Shown in pieces: positions 17,598-26,678 of a DNA stretch of 64,000 nucleotides; position 1 is the first letter of the stretch, and each line of letters starts with the position of its first letter. The stretch spans positions 1-64,000 of the forward strand of contig WLWS01000006.1 in NCBI GenBank assembly GCA_012103475.1, given 5' to 3'. The translations under genes were made by a program, and so were the position numbers. Below the pieces are notes generated by a model that did no database searches, had not been told where the DNA came from, and was given only the letters and a program-made list of their open reading frames with translations. The stretch comes from Gammaproteobacteria bacterium (GTDB lineage: Bacteria; Pseudomonadota; Gammaproteobacteria; Eutrophobiales; Eutrophobiaceae).

Positions 17598-20381
17598 ATG
17601 TCTAATTCAAGAACCTTTAGCAAGTCAGCCCTCCTGCTTCTGAACAGTATTTTACTATTTCTGGTTGCCTGTGACTTCAGTGCGCAAAAATCACCTGAAA
17701 TGCATATAGCCAACGCCAGAGAATTTATCGCCAAAAACGAATTGAGTGCTGGCGTAATTGAACTTAAAAACGCCCTGCAAATCGACAGTAACCTACCCGA
17801 AGCACGCTGGTTGCTGGGGAAAATTTATCTGCAAAACGGGAACGGAGCGGCGGCTTTTAAGGAGCTGAGCCAAGCACAATCACTTGGATATACTGATCCG
17901 GAGCTGGATACTTTCTTACTCCAGGCAATGCTTCTGCAGGGAAGGAATCAGGATATTCTGGATAAGACTTATACCGACGCCAGCATGTCAGCAGAAACAT
18001 TACGACTACGGGGTAACGCCTATCTGGGCTTGAGAGAACTAAACAAGGCAGAATCCACCTTCAACGAATTACTCAGTCTGGAAGAAAACTCAGTTGCTGC
18101 GAGAAAAGGCCTGATTCAAATTGCTATTTATAAAAATGCCTTTCCCAATGCAGAAAAGTTAATCGCCGAAACACTGACTTTTGCTCTCGAAGATCCCGAG
18201 GTCTGGATTCTTCAGGGGCAAATAGCTTTATTACAAAACAGATCTGCTGATGCGGAAAAATCATTCTCCAAAGCCCTGATTTATAACGAGAAACATACAG
18301 CCGCTCAATTTGGTCTGATAAGGGCCTACCTGCTACAGGAGAAAACCGAAGAAGCACGAGCAACTATTGCTGAAATAGATTCCCAGCGCCCGAACCACCC
18401 ACAATCAAAATACTATAGCGCTTTCATTTCACTAAACGAGAAAGATACCGATACTGCGAAAACATTGTTACAAGAAGTTCTAAGTGTAATCCCCGATCAC
18501 GCTGAAAGTTTATTGTTGTTAAGTCGTATTCACTACGATGCAACAGAACTTGTACAGGCTGAAACGTACATTTCCAAATTTCTCTCTAACTTTCCGGAAC
18601 ATCTTCCCGCTTTGAAACTGTTATCTGTAATTCAGCTCCAACTAAAGCAACCCAAAGCATCCGTTGAGACTCTTAATAATGCCGCATCACAGGTACAAGG
18701 AGACTGGCAGGTATTAGCTCTACTTGGAAGTGCTCTACTCGAATCTGGCGATCTGGAGCAGGGTGTAAAATTACTCGAAGAAGCAACTCAAATAAACCCA
18801 AACACTGCGTCTATTCATACTCAACTCGCCATCGGTCACCTGGCCGCCGGTTCAATTGATTCAGCAATTACTGAACTCGAATCTGCCATTGAACTTGATC
18901 CCGATTTAGTCAGAGCTGACATTCTACTAATTCTTGCACATTTACAGGCAAAGGAAACGAACGCAGCGATCAAGGCGGCAAAGAACTTCACTGCAAAACA
19001 TCCAGACAATCCACTTTCGTTCAATCTACTCGGAGCAGGCTTTATGCTACGAGGGAAATTAGGCGTAGAAGATGCGAAAAAACAGTTTGAAAAAGCCATA
19101 GAAATAAAACCGGATTTCACACCAGCTATTGCCAATCTGGCGAGACTTGACATTCTTAATCAGGATACCAGGGCTGCTGAAGAGAAATTAAGAAAGATTC
19201 TCGGGATCGATGAAAATAATCTCGATGCCCTTGAAACCCTTGCTGCAATTGAGTTTCAGCGCGCCAATATGGTTAAAGCCGAGGCACTATTGAGTAAAGC
19301 CAGAGAGACTAACCCAACAGCGTTGAAACCCCGCCTGCAACTCGGTGCTTTTTATTTAAACGGCAACAAAACCGAAAAACTCACAGAAATTGTTGACGAA
19401 GCGATAAATCTGGCACCTGAACATCCAGATGTTTTGATGTTACTCGGTCAGTCTCAGCGAATGAACGGGAACATCCAGGAATCTCTAACAACATTTGCAG
19501 AACTAAAACAAAAACTACCTGAGGCCGAGAATGTAGTATTCCAACATGCACTAACGATGCTAGTTGCAGGCAAAACTGATCAGGCCGAAAAAAGTCTGCA
19601 AGAGATATTAGCTAAGAATGATAAACATATGGGCGCATTGATTGCATCTGCAAAAATTGCGATCACCAAGAAAGAATATTCGAAAGCTCAGGAATTTGCC
19701 GTGATACTCAGGAAATCCGGGCTTGATCTATCCGAAGCTGAATCATTTGCGCTTGAAGGTGACATAAACATTGCCCGAAATAAGCCAGCTGATGCAGCAC
19801 AATCGTATGAGAAAGCATTGGGAATAGCTGAAAGTAGTGCACTGATACTGAAAATAGCGAACGCTTATAAGTTGGCTGAAAATGAAGAGAAATCTCTTTC
19901 TACTCTGATGAACTGGTTAAACCAACACCCGGATGATGTCAGCGTTAACCTTTATCTTGCGAGCCATTATCAGGAACAAAAGACAAGCGATCAGCAGGCG
20001 ATCAAAAACTATGAGAAAACACTGGAATTGGATCCCAGCAATGTTATTGCTCTGAATAACCTGGCCTGGCTATACATTGAATCCAATCCTGTCCGTGCGC
20101 TTGAATTAGCTCGAAGTGCTCACAAGCTACTCCCGCAAAGTCCAGAAATAATGGACACTCTGGGATGGGTATTGATTACTCAGGAAAAAATCGAAGAAGG
20201 CCTTACCTACCTTGGACCGGCAAGAAAGGGAGCGCCACAACTACCGGGTATTCGTTATCGCTATGCAGAGGCCCTAAATGCGGCAGGTGATAAAAAACTT
20301 GCCAAAGCTGAGGTAGATACATTGCTTTCAGAATTTGATGAGCGAAAAGATGCCGTAATCTTACAAAGTAACTTGCAGTAA
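17598..20381 (+). CDS. prsT: PrsT-type PEP-CTERM system TPR lipoprotein
   Basis: The 927-residue protein starts with a lipoprotein signal (LLLNSILLFLVAC, lipidated Cys about residue 25). The rest is a long array of tetratricopeptide repeats (for example LNKAESTFNELLSLEENSVAARKGL). Length, N-terminal block (NELSAGVIELKNALQIDSNLPEARWLLGKIYL) and C-terminal NNLAWLYIES...DTLGWVL match PrsT, the TPR lipoprotein of exosortase/polysaccharide loci. It probably scaffolds polysaccharide or protein export at an envelope membrane. A close paralogue follows 279 bp downstream. Confidence 0.9.
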   Translation: MSNSRTFSKSALLLLNSILLFLVACDFSAQKSPEMHIANAREFIAKNELSAGVIELKNALQIDSNLPEARWLLGKIYLQNGNGAAAFKELSQAQSLGYTDPELDTFLLQAMLLQGRNQDILDKTYTDASMSAETLRLRGNAYLGLRELNKAESTFNELLSLEENSVAARKGLIQIAIYKNAFPNAEKLIAETLTFALEDPEVWILQGQIALLQNRSADAEKSFSKALIYNEKHTAAQFGLIRAYLLQEKTEEARATIAEIDSQRPNHPQSKYYSAFISLNEKDTDTAKTLLQEVLSVIPDHAESLLLLSRIHYDATELVQAETYISKFLSNFPEHLPALKLLSVIQLQLKQPKASVETLNNAASQVQGDWQVLALLGSALLESGDLEQGVKLLEEATQINPNTASIHTQLAIGHLAAGSIDSAITELESAIELDPDLVRADILLILAHLQAKETNAAIKAAKNFTAKHPDNPLSFNLLGAGFMLRGKLGVEDAKKQFEKAIEIKPDFTPAIANLARLDILNQDTRAAEEKLRKILGIDENNLDALETLAAIEFQRANMVKAEALLSKARETNPTALKPRLQLGAFYLNGNKTEKLTEIVDEAINLAPEHPDVLMLLGQSQRMNGNIQESLTTFAELKQKLPEAENVVFQHALTMLVAGKTDQAEKSLQEILAKNDKHMGALIASAKIAITKKEYSKAQEFAVILRKSGLDLSEAESFALEGDINIARNKPADAAQSYEKALGIAESSALILKIANAYKLAENEEKSLSTLMNWLNQHPDDVSVNLYLASHYQEQKTSDQQAIKNYEKTLELDPSNVIALNNLAWLYIESNPVRALELARSAHKLLPQSPEIMDTLGWVLITQEKIEEGLTYLGPARKGAPQLPGIRYRYAEALNAAGDKKLAKAEVDTLLSEFDERKDAVILQSNLQ

Positions 20382-20660
20382 CATCACTTAATATGAGAAT
20401 CCGCGGGCGCGCGGGCATACGCACCTGGAGCTCTTGCCCGTCAGTTGGCTTTCTGGGGGCCTGTCCCGCTTTTCTATCCAATCTGCTTGGGACTATTGTG
20501 CAGGACATATGCTGAGCAGACCGAAATCTCCGCCCTTGTGATAGCTGTACTGGCTTTGGATATTTGATTGCAATACCATATAAATCTCAGTTTGTATTAA
20601 AAATAAAAGGTGTCCGAACATCCATCTTTTAAATCATCTAATTATTGAGCAGAAATAATC

Positions 20661-23018
20661 ATGTCAATTCAAATTACTAATACTCGCCTCCTCATTATAA
20701 TCGCTTCTGTTTTCCTGCTTTTATTATCAGCATGTGACACAGGTACGGAAATTACTCCGCAATCTCATATTGAGAGCGCGAAAAGACTTATTGCCGAAGG
20801 CAAGCTGAATGCAAGCACCATTGAACTCAAAAACGCCTTGCAAAAAGAGAGTAATCTTCCTGAAGCCCGCTGGCTACTTGGAACTATATACCTGAAGTTT
20901 CGCAATGGTACAGCGGCAGCGAAAGAGCTCAAAGATGCACAAACATTGGGTTACGACAACCCTGACATGGAAGCAAATCTGTTACGTGCCGTTCTCTATC
21001 AGGGTAAATTTCAAGATGTAATTGACAGAACAGCAAATTCTGACGGACAGTCAATTGAGCTTCTCATTCTAAGAGCTAATGCCTTTCTGGGAATGAAGAA
21101 ATATCTTGATGCCAGCGCCACATTCAACCGGGCGCTCGCCGCCGATCCTGATTCTGTTGATGCCATGACGGGACTCGCCCAGGTCTCCCTAATTGAGAAA
21201 AAGACTGACGATGCAAAAAAATTGGTTGAAGCCGCTTTTTCCCGGAATCCGGGCGACCTTGATGTCTGGATTCTCAGAGGCCAGATAGCCTTGCTGGAGA
21301 ACAAACCAGATGATGCGGAAACCGCTTTCAGAGAAGCTGTATCAATCGCTGATTACAACACAGTGGCTCAGTTTGGACTTGTCCGTGCGTTCCTTGTGCA
21401 GGGTAAATCGGATGCGGCTCTTGAGAGTATTTCAAGAGTTGAAAAACGATTCCCAAGACATCCATTAGCTACCTTTTTTCGCGCCTATATTGCACTAGCC
21501 GATAAAGACATCGAAAATGCAAAACTGCTTTTACAGGATGTGCTGAAAATAATTCCAACACACCCGGAAAGCCTACTATTATTAAGCCGTATTCATTACG
21601 ACGCCAACCAACTGGAACAGGCAAAAGAATACATAAGCAACTTTCTTAATAACAATCCCGACCACCTGCCAGCCCTGAAACTGCTTTCAGTGATTACTCT
21701 GGCTTTGCGACAGACTGATGAAGCTCTGGCTACATTAAGTAGCGCAGCGTCTAATGTGCCAGCAATGGTAAATCTGGCCAAAATTGATTTAAACAAGGGC
21801 AATCAGGATGCTTCTTTAAAACGTTTTAATCAGGTATTACAGATTGATGCCGACAACGCCGAGGCACTTATCAGTCTGGCCAGAATAGAGGCAGGTCGAA
21901 ATAACACTGCTAAGGCACAATCTTTGCTGGAAAAAGCGAGGGCGGCTAATTCCAAATCGCTTACCGCCCGAATGTTACTTGCCAGGTTTTATCTTGATAC
22001 CGGCGATACTGTTAAAATGCTGGAAATTGCCCAAGAAGCTCATAATCTTTCGCCTACAAACCCTCAGGTTCTTCTGTTGCTTGGTCAGGCTCAGCGTTTA
22101 AACAATAATTCCAACGATTCTATTGGCACTCTTGAATCATTGGTGAAATTGGTACCAAACTCCAGCAGCGCACTATTCCAGCTCAGCATAACTCAGTACG
22201 AACACGGCGAATTCAAGGCTGCCAGAAAAACGCTTAAAGACATTCTGAAAATCGACTCAAGCCATGTTGGAGCGCTTGATGCTTCGGCACGACTGGCAAT
22301 TGATGACAAGGATACAAAACTTGCCAGACAGTACCTGTCAGAAATAAGAAACACCAAAAAAGATCCAACTACCGCGGATATACTACAAGGAGATATCCTC
22401 GTCGCGGAAAACAGACTGGATGAAGCGATTAGCGTGTACAAAAAAGTAGCTGTTACAGCAGACAACGGATCTGTTGTGAATAAGCTGGCTCAATCCTATC
22501 GACTTTCCGGAGATCTGGAAAAAGCAATATCGACACTTAATGAGTGGCTGAAAGAAGATCCGGAGGACCTTAATGTTCGCTTATTTTTGGCTAATCTATA
22601 TCAAAAAGAAAAGCGCGATAAGCTGGCTATTGAACAGTTCGAAATAATACTTGAACAGGACTCAAACCATATTGTCGCGTTGAATAATCTGGCCTGGCTT
22701 TACCTTGACGTAGACCTTGCCAGGGCTTTCGAAATGGCACAGAAATCTCAGATACAACTGCCAGACAGGCCGGAAATTCAGGATACTTTAGGATGGATAC
22801 TTATTAAGCAGAGAAAATTCGAAGAAGGCATCACCTACCTGAGCGGAGCTCTGGAACAAATGCCTGATTCACCAGATATTCGATATCATTTTGCGTCCGC
22901 TTTAGTTCTTTCTGGAAATATCGAACGTGGCCATAAAGAGCTAAAGACCTTACTTGAAGAGCATGATTCCTTTGCCAGTCGGAAAGAGGCAGAAAAACTA
23001 TATGAGGCACTTCAATAA
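20661..23018 (+). CDS. prsT: Second PrsT-type TPR lipoprotein (shortened paralogue)
   Basis: The 785-residue protein is colinear with the upstream PrsT (lipobox LLLSACDTG; KLNASTIELKNALQKESNLPEARWLLGTIYL; NNLAWLYLD; DTLGWILI). It is 142 residues shorter. Alignment by eye puts nearly all of the difference at about residue 365 (near 21755). Here LATLSSAASNV passes directly to PAMVNLAKIDLN, while the longer copy has about four more TPR units at that point. It looks like a tandem duplication followed by an in-frame loss of repeats. Confidence 0.88.
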   Translation: MSIQITNTRLLIIIASVFLLLLSACDTGTEITPQSHIESAKRLIAEGKLNASTIELKNALQKESNLPEARWLLGTIYLKFRNGTAAAKELKDAQTLGYDNPDMEANLLRAVLYQGKFQDVIDRTANSDGQSIELLILRANAFLGMKKYLDASATFNRALAADPDSVDAMTGLAQVSLIEKKTDDAKKLVEAAFSRNPGDLDVWILRGQIALLENKPDDAETAFREAVSIADYNTVAQFGLVRAFLVQGKSDAALESISRVEKRFPRHPLATFFRAYIALADKDIENAKLLLQDVLKIIPTHPESLLLLSRIHYDANQLEQAKEYISNFLNNNPDHLPALKLLSVITLALRQTDEALATLSSAASNVPAMVNLAKIDLNKGNQDASLKRFNQVLQIDADNAEALISLARIEAGRNNTAKAQSLLEKARAANSKSLTARMLLARFYLDTGDTVKMLEIAQEAHNLSPTNPQVLLLLGQAQRLNNNSNDSIGTLESLVKLVPNSSSALFQLSITQYEHGEFKAARKTLKDILKIDSSHVGALDASARLAIDDKDTKLARQYLSEIRNTKKDPTTADILQGDILVAENRLDEAISVYKKVAVTADNGSVVNKLAQSYRLSGDLEKAISTLNEWLKEDPEDLNVRLFLANLYQKEKRDKLAIEQFEIILEQDSNHIVALNNLAWLYLDVDLARAFEMAQKSQIQLPDRPEIQDTLGWILIKQRKFEEGITYLSGALEQMPDSPDIRYHFASALVLSGNIERGHKELKTLLEEHDSFASRKEAEKLYEALQ

Positions 23019-23445
23019 GCATCACCCTGAAGGTGATTCTGACCTGTCCTTTACTCTTGATATAAGCTACTTTGAAATAATGTAGTTATGTTTGAGTGGT
23101 ATTAATCATACCCGAAGCAGTGAGCTTACAGCTGCAGACTAAGTCCATTGAATTCTACTTACTGTCCACTGACTGTCCTCTGGTTTGCGTTCCCTGCAAT
23201 TGACGTAGATAAACAGATGATACAAGACCGCCACTGTCTTTCTGATACTGGCTAGTGCACATTTCGACTGGAGAAACTGGTGAGGGCTAATTCTGAAAAC
23301 TGCTTTAAGATGTGACGCTAATTGTCACTGAATGACTCATTATCAAGTTCTGGAAAGTAAAATGTGGCCCTGACATCAGTCAGGGCCACATAGATATTAC
23401 CCAGAGTACTTCTTTTTACTTCTTACAAATACTGCAGCCAGGGTA
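23019..23445. other. Intergenic, convergent
   Basis: No gene is visible between the end of the second prsT gene and the end of the PEP-CTERM gene on the other strand. It contains the terminator at 23362-23391. Confidence 0.5.
23362..23391 (-). terminator. Terminator of the PEP-CTERM gene
   Basis: ATGTGGCCCTGAC and GTCAGGGCCACAT form a perfect 13-bp stem with a 4-base loop. On the minus strand the stem runs on into TTTACTTT. It lies 55 bp beyond the stop of the gene that ends at 23446. Confidence 0.88.
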
Positions 23446-23898
23446 TCAAGCCTGGCGACGACGGCGAACAAGAGCCAGTCCTAGCAAGCTAAGACCAAAC
23501 ATACCTACGATAGCTGGTTCAGGTACGTTATTTGAAGTAGAGAAGTTAAAGTTGGAGCCACCACCGTTCGCAGTGAACTTCCAGGAAGCATAACTTGTGT
23601 CAAGTCCTGCAGTTGTAGAGCTAACCCAACCAAATCCGCTCAAAACCAGTGAAGCTGCATTTTGAAAATCGACACTGATAGATGTCAGGTCGAATGAAAA
23701 AGAGCCAATAGTCCAAAGTGGGGCAACAGTCGCAAATGGGTCAAAAACGAAGTCGTTATAAACGGCTGAATCACCGGCTGTAATACCTTCAGCTGCGAAA
23801 TCACCAGTTACTGTACCTTCAACCAGAGCTGCATCACCAACGATGTCAACTGCGTCGGCAACATCAATACCTACGATAGTGGTAAAAGTAGCGTCCAT
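23446..23898 (-). pseudogene. PEP-CTERM sorting-domain protein, 5'-truncated
   Basis: The visible 150 residues end with VPEPAIVGMFGLSLLGLALVRRRRQA, a complete exosortase sorting tail, and the body is Gly/Ser/Ala-rich. There is no signal peptide. The frame stays open upstream of the Met at 23898 (GFTGSWKP precedes it) until the 26-bp repeat at 23926-23951, where it meets a stop. The simplest reading is that the N-terminal part was cut away at the repeat and that 23898 is not the original start. As it stands the protein could not be exported. It keeps its terminator. Confidence 0.75.
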
Positions 23899-23925
23899 TG
23901 GTTTCCATGAACCTGTGAAGCCAAT

Positions 23926-23951
23926 TATGAAAATCTCGACTTAGGTAGACA
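23926..23951. repeat. 26-bp repeat, copy 2
   Basis: The stretch is identical to 131-156 and in the same orientation. It separates a PEP-CTERM gene and a DNA methylase gene, both of which have lost their 5' parts exactly here. No transposase is present. Confidence 0.85.
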
Positions 23952-24294
23952 CGGTCGATACCGAACGAATGTCTGGCACTACCCTGGTATGAACGCTTTC
24001 GGCCAGGACCGCGACGGTTCCCTGGCGGCTCATCCCACGATCAAACCCACGCAACTCATTGCGGATGCGATTCTCGATGCTACTCGCCATCGAGATATTG
24101 TATTGGATGGCTTTTTAGGGGCCGGCACCACACTGCTTGCCGCAGTACAAACAGATCGCGTGTGTTATGGCATTGAAATTGAGCCCAAATATGTCGATTT
24201 ATGTATTCGAAGGTGGGAGGCGGCCACCGGCAATAAAGCACGCCTCACCTTGAAACGAAAAGCTCAAAATAAGGAGGTATCTCATCATGGTTAA
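23950..24294 (+). pseudogene. DNA modification methylase, C-terminal fragment
   Basis: The fragment reads HGRYRTNVWHYPGMN, then HPTIKPTQLIADAILDATRHRDIVLDGFLGAGTTLLAA and GIEIEPKYVDLCIRRWEAATG. These are the motif X/I region (LDGFLGAGTT, SAM binding) and flanks of a beta-class N4/N6 methylase. In phage and recombinase modules it is often fused behind a ParB-like domain. The catalytic DPPY/SPPY motif and everything before it are missing, because the open frame begins at the 26-bp repeat. It overlaps the next gene by 8 bp, so it belongs to the mobile module. Confidence 0.82.
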
Positions 24295-24733
24295 GCGGAA
24301 AAAAATCCAACGAGTGAAATTGATCAAACACGACAGTGATGAGGTTGGCTATGGAAAGCCTCCCAAGCATACCCAGTTTCAACCGGGTCAATCGGGTAAC
24401 CCCAAGGGACGACCAACGGGGACAAAAAATCTGAAAACTGACTTCGAAGAAGAGTTGAGCGAGCCACTTCAAATCACAGAAGGCGGCCGGACAAAAACAA
24501 TTTCAAAACAACGTGGCATTGTAAAACGTACAGTCACCAAAGCAGTTAATGGCGACGCGCGCGCCACTGATCAGATTCTAAAGCACAACGCGAGATACGC
24601 AGATGAGCCCCCGAAAAATGACGATATCGATGCATTGCTACGCGAAGACGAAATAATCCTGGAACGGTACCTAAAACGGAAAAATCGTTCTACTCCAAGC
24701 AGCAGAGTAAAATCGAAGAGGAGAATGAAATGA
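24287..24733 (+). CDS. DUF5681 domain protein (terminase-associated)
   Basis: The 148-residue basic protein has the DUF5681 signature GYGKPPKHTQFQPGQSGNPKGRPTGTKNL near residues 22-50. A charged helical region follows. Proteins of this family sit directly before terminase large subunits and may act as the small subunit that binds DNA; that role is inferred from position. It overlaps the next gene by 4 bp. Confidence 0.85.
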   Translation: MVKRKKIQRVKLIKHDSDEVGYGKPPKHTQFQPGQSGNPKGRPTGTKNLKTDFEEELSEPLQITEGGRTKTISKQRGIVKRTVTKAVNGDARATDQILKHNARYADEPPKNDDIDALLREDEIILERYLKRKNRSTPSSRVKSKRRMK

Positions 24734-26145
24734 ATACTGGTAAGAAAAGTCATCTATACCCGGCGTTACGAAACGATTTATCTGTTTTTATTCAAAAGGC
24801 ATTTTCTGTTGTCTCACCGGGTGTGAATTACGAACAAAACTGGCATGTTGACCTAATGGCTGATTATTTGGAACAAACATATTATGGCGAAAGTAATAGA
24901 CTCGTCATCAATGTCCCGCCTCGATATTTGAAGTCGATTTGTGCATCAGTCGCCTATGTTGCCTGGTTGTTGGGTCGCGATCCCACCGCACAAATAATAT
25001 GCGCAAGCTATTCCGCTGAGCTTGCTGCTAAGCATGCACGCGATTGTCGATCCATTATCGAGTCTGATTGGTACAAACATGCCTTCCCTGGCACGCGACT
25101 TAGGCGCTCTAATGAAACCGATCTGGAAACCACCAAAGGGGGCATGCGTTATACCACCTCTCTTGGCGGTAGCCTCACCGGGCGTGGCGCCGACTACATC
25201 ATCATTGACGACCCAATAAAACCCGAGGATTGTTTATCGGAGACGATGCGAAAAAAGGCCAAGGACTGGTATGACGGCACACTCTACTCACGACTCAATA
25301 GTAAAGCGGATGGCGTCATTATCCTGGTGATGCAACGCTTACATGTGGATGATTTGGTCGCGCATGTAATGGAGAAAGGCGATTGGGACGTCTTAACATT
25401 GCCCGCCGTCGCGGACATTGCACAATCCTATGAGTACTCAGACGGATACGTTTATGAGCGAGCTATGGGTGACGTTTTACACGAAGAACGTGAATCGTTG
25501 AATGTCCTGGATCAAATCAAGGAAACGATCGGTAACTATAATTATTACTCGCAATACCAGCAGCAACCTATACCGGTTGAAGGTAACCTGATTAAGTGGG
25601 ACTGGTTTGAGTTTTACGAGGAAGCGATTTCTCTTGATCGCGCTGACTACGTTGTTCAATCCTGGGATACGGCCTCTAAATCCACCGAGCTTGCTAACTT
25701 TAGCGTGTGTATTACGTGTCTGGTACGCGGTGAGCACTATTTTGTTCTTGATGTGTTCCGTGAAAAACTGGAATTTCCCGCGTTGTATGATGCGGTGATA
25801 AGCCAGGCGCAAAAATTCCGAGCGAAACGCATACTAATCGAAGATATGGCCTCGGGTACCCAGCTTATTCAATCCTTAAAGAATAAACGCCCAGCGCAGC
25901 TTCCTTCTCCAGAGCCAGTGATACCAAAAGGCGAAAAGATAGTCCGTATTGCAGGGCAAAGCACAAAGATTCGGGACGGTCGTGTACATCTTCCTCGAAA
26001 CGCAGAATGGATGGACGCGTTCCATAAGGAAATTCTGGCTTTCCCCTATGGGGCGCACGATGATCAAGTCGATGCGCTCTCGCAATTTTTGCAATGGTTT
26101 GATTCTCGATCAACTATTCGGGTCGTGCCTCTGGTCGGGCTTTAA
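24730..26145 (+). CDS. Phage-type terminase large subunit
   Basis: The 471 residues form an N-terminal ATPase with a Walker A-like segment (NVPPRYLKS, residues about 59-67) and Walker B (DYIIIDDPIK, about 156). A C-terminal RNase H-like nuclease follows, with metal-binding Asp residues (QSWDTASK about 314; ILIEDMASGTQLI about 370; HDDQVDALSQFL near the end). All key motifs are present. It would package or cut DNA, but no portal, capsid or tail gene lies nearby. Confidence 0.92.
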   Translation: MNTGKKSHLYPALRNDLSVFIQKAFSVVSPGVNYEQNWHVDLMADYLEQTYYGESNRLVINVPPRYLKSICASVAYVAWLLGRDPTAQIICASYSAELAAKHARDCRSIIESDWYKHAFPGTRLRRSNETDLETTKGGMRYTTSLGGSLTGRGADYIIIDDPIKPEDCLSETMRKKAKDWYDGTLYSRLNSKADGVIILVMQRLHVDDLVAHVMEKGDWDVLTLPAVADIAQSYEYSDGYVYERAMGDVLHEERESLNVLDQIKETIGNYNYYSQYQQQPIPVEGNLIKWDWFEFYEEAISLDRADYVVQSWDTASKSTELANFSVCITCLVRGEHYFVLDVFREKLEFPALYDAVISQAQKFRAKRILIEDMASGTQLIQSLKNKRPAQLPSPEPVIPKGEKIVRIAGQSTKIRDGRVHLPRNAEWMDAFHKEILAFPYGAHDDQVDALSQFLQWFDSRSTIRVVPLVGL

Positions 26146-26174
26146 TTTTTAGTGCGAGAAATTACCGAAATTTC

Positions 26175-26678
26175 ATGGAAAAGGGCCATTTTCCCACTAT
26201 TCACTGGCTTTCGACGGCACAGTATGGACGAATGGAGGGTATGGATGTCACGTCAAACTTACCAGATCTAAACACCATTATGGAGGCGTCCACACCCGTG
26301 TTGAGGGAGTTGTATATCGATGTTTTTCAGAAACCAGCGCCAAAATGGGCACGAGTTGGCTATCTGCGTGGAAACTTGGCTTGGGCCATTCAGGCCGTGC
26401 AACGAGGTCACTCCCATGCCACCCTGCGACGCAGTTTACTGTATAAAGTAACAAAGCAGGCCAGTGCAGCGACGACGCCATCGTATCAACCTGGTACCCG
26501 CCTTATCCGAGAATGGCAGGGTGATACCTATGAGGTCACTATCTTGGAGAAAGGTTATCTCTGGCAGGGTGAGACCTACCGCAGCCTATCAGCGATTTCA
26601 CACGCCATCACGGGCACACGGTGGTCAGGTCCACGATTCTTCGGACTGAAAGGAGGAGCACCACGTGAAGAAAAATAA
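26175..26678 (+). CDS. DUF2924 domain protein
   Basis: This protein of up to 167 residues contains the DUF2924 pattern: LRELYIDVFQKPAPKWARVGYLRGNLAWAIQ, PGTRLIREWQGDTYEVTILEKGYLWQGETYRSLSAISHAITGTRWSGPRFFGL. Family members lie directly before large serine recombinases and are thought to assist them; the role is not established. The start is uncertain (26175, 26232 or 26241). It overlaps the recombinase gene by 14 bp. Confidence 0.85.
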   Translation: MEKGHFPTIHWLSTAQYGRMEGMDVTSNLPDLNTIMEASTPVLRELYIDVFQKPAPKWARVGYLRGNLAWAIQAVQRGHSHATLRRSLLYKVTKQASAATTPSYQPGTRLIREWQGDTYEVTILEKGYLWQGETYRSLSAISHAITGTRWSGPRFFGLKGGAPREEK

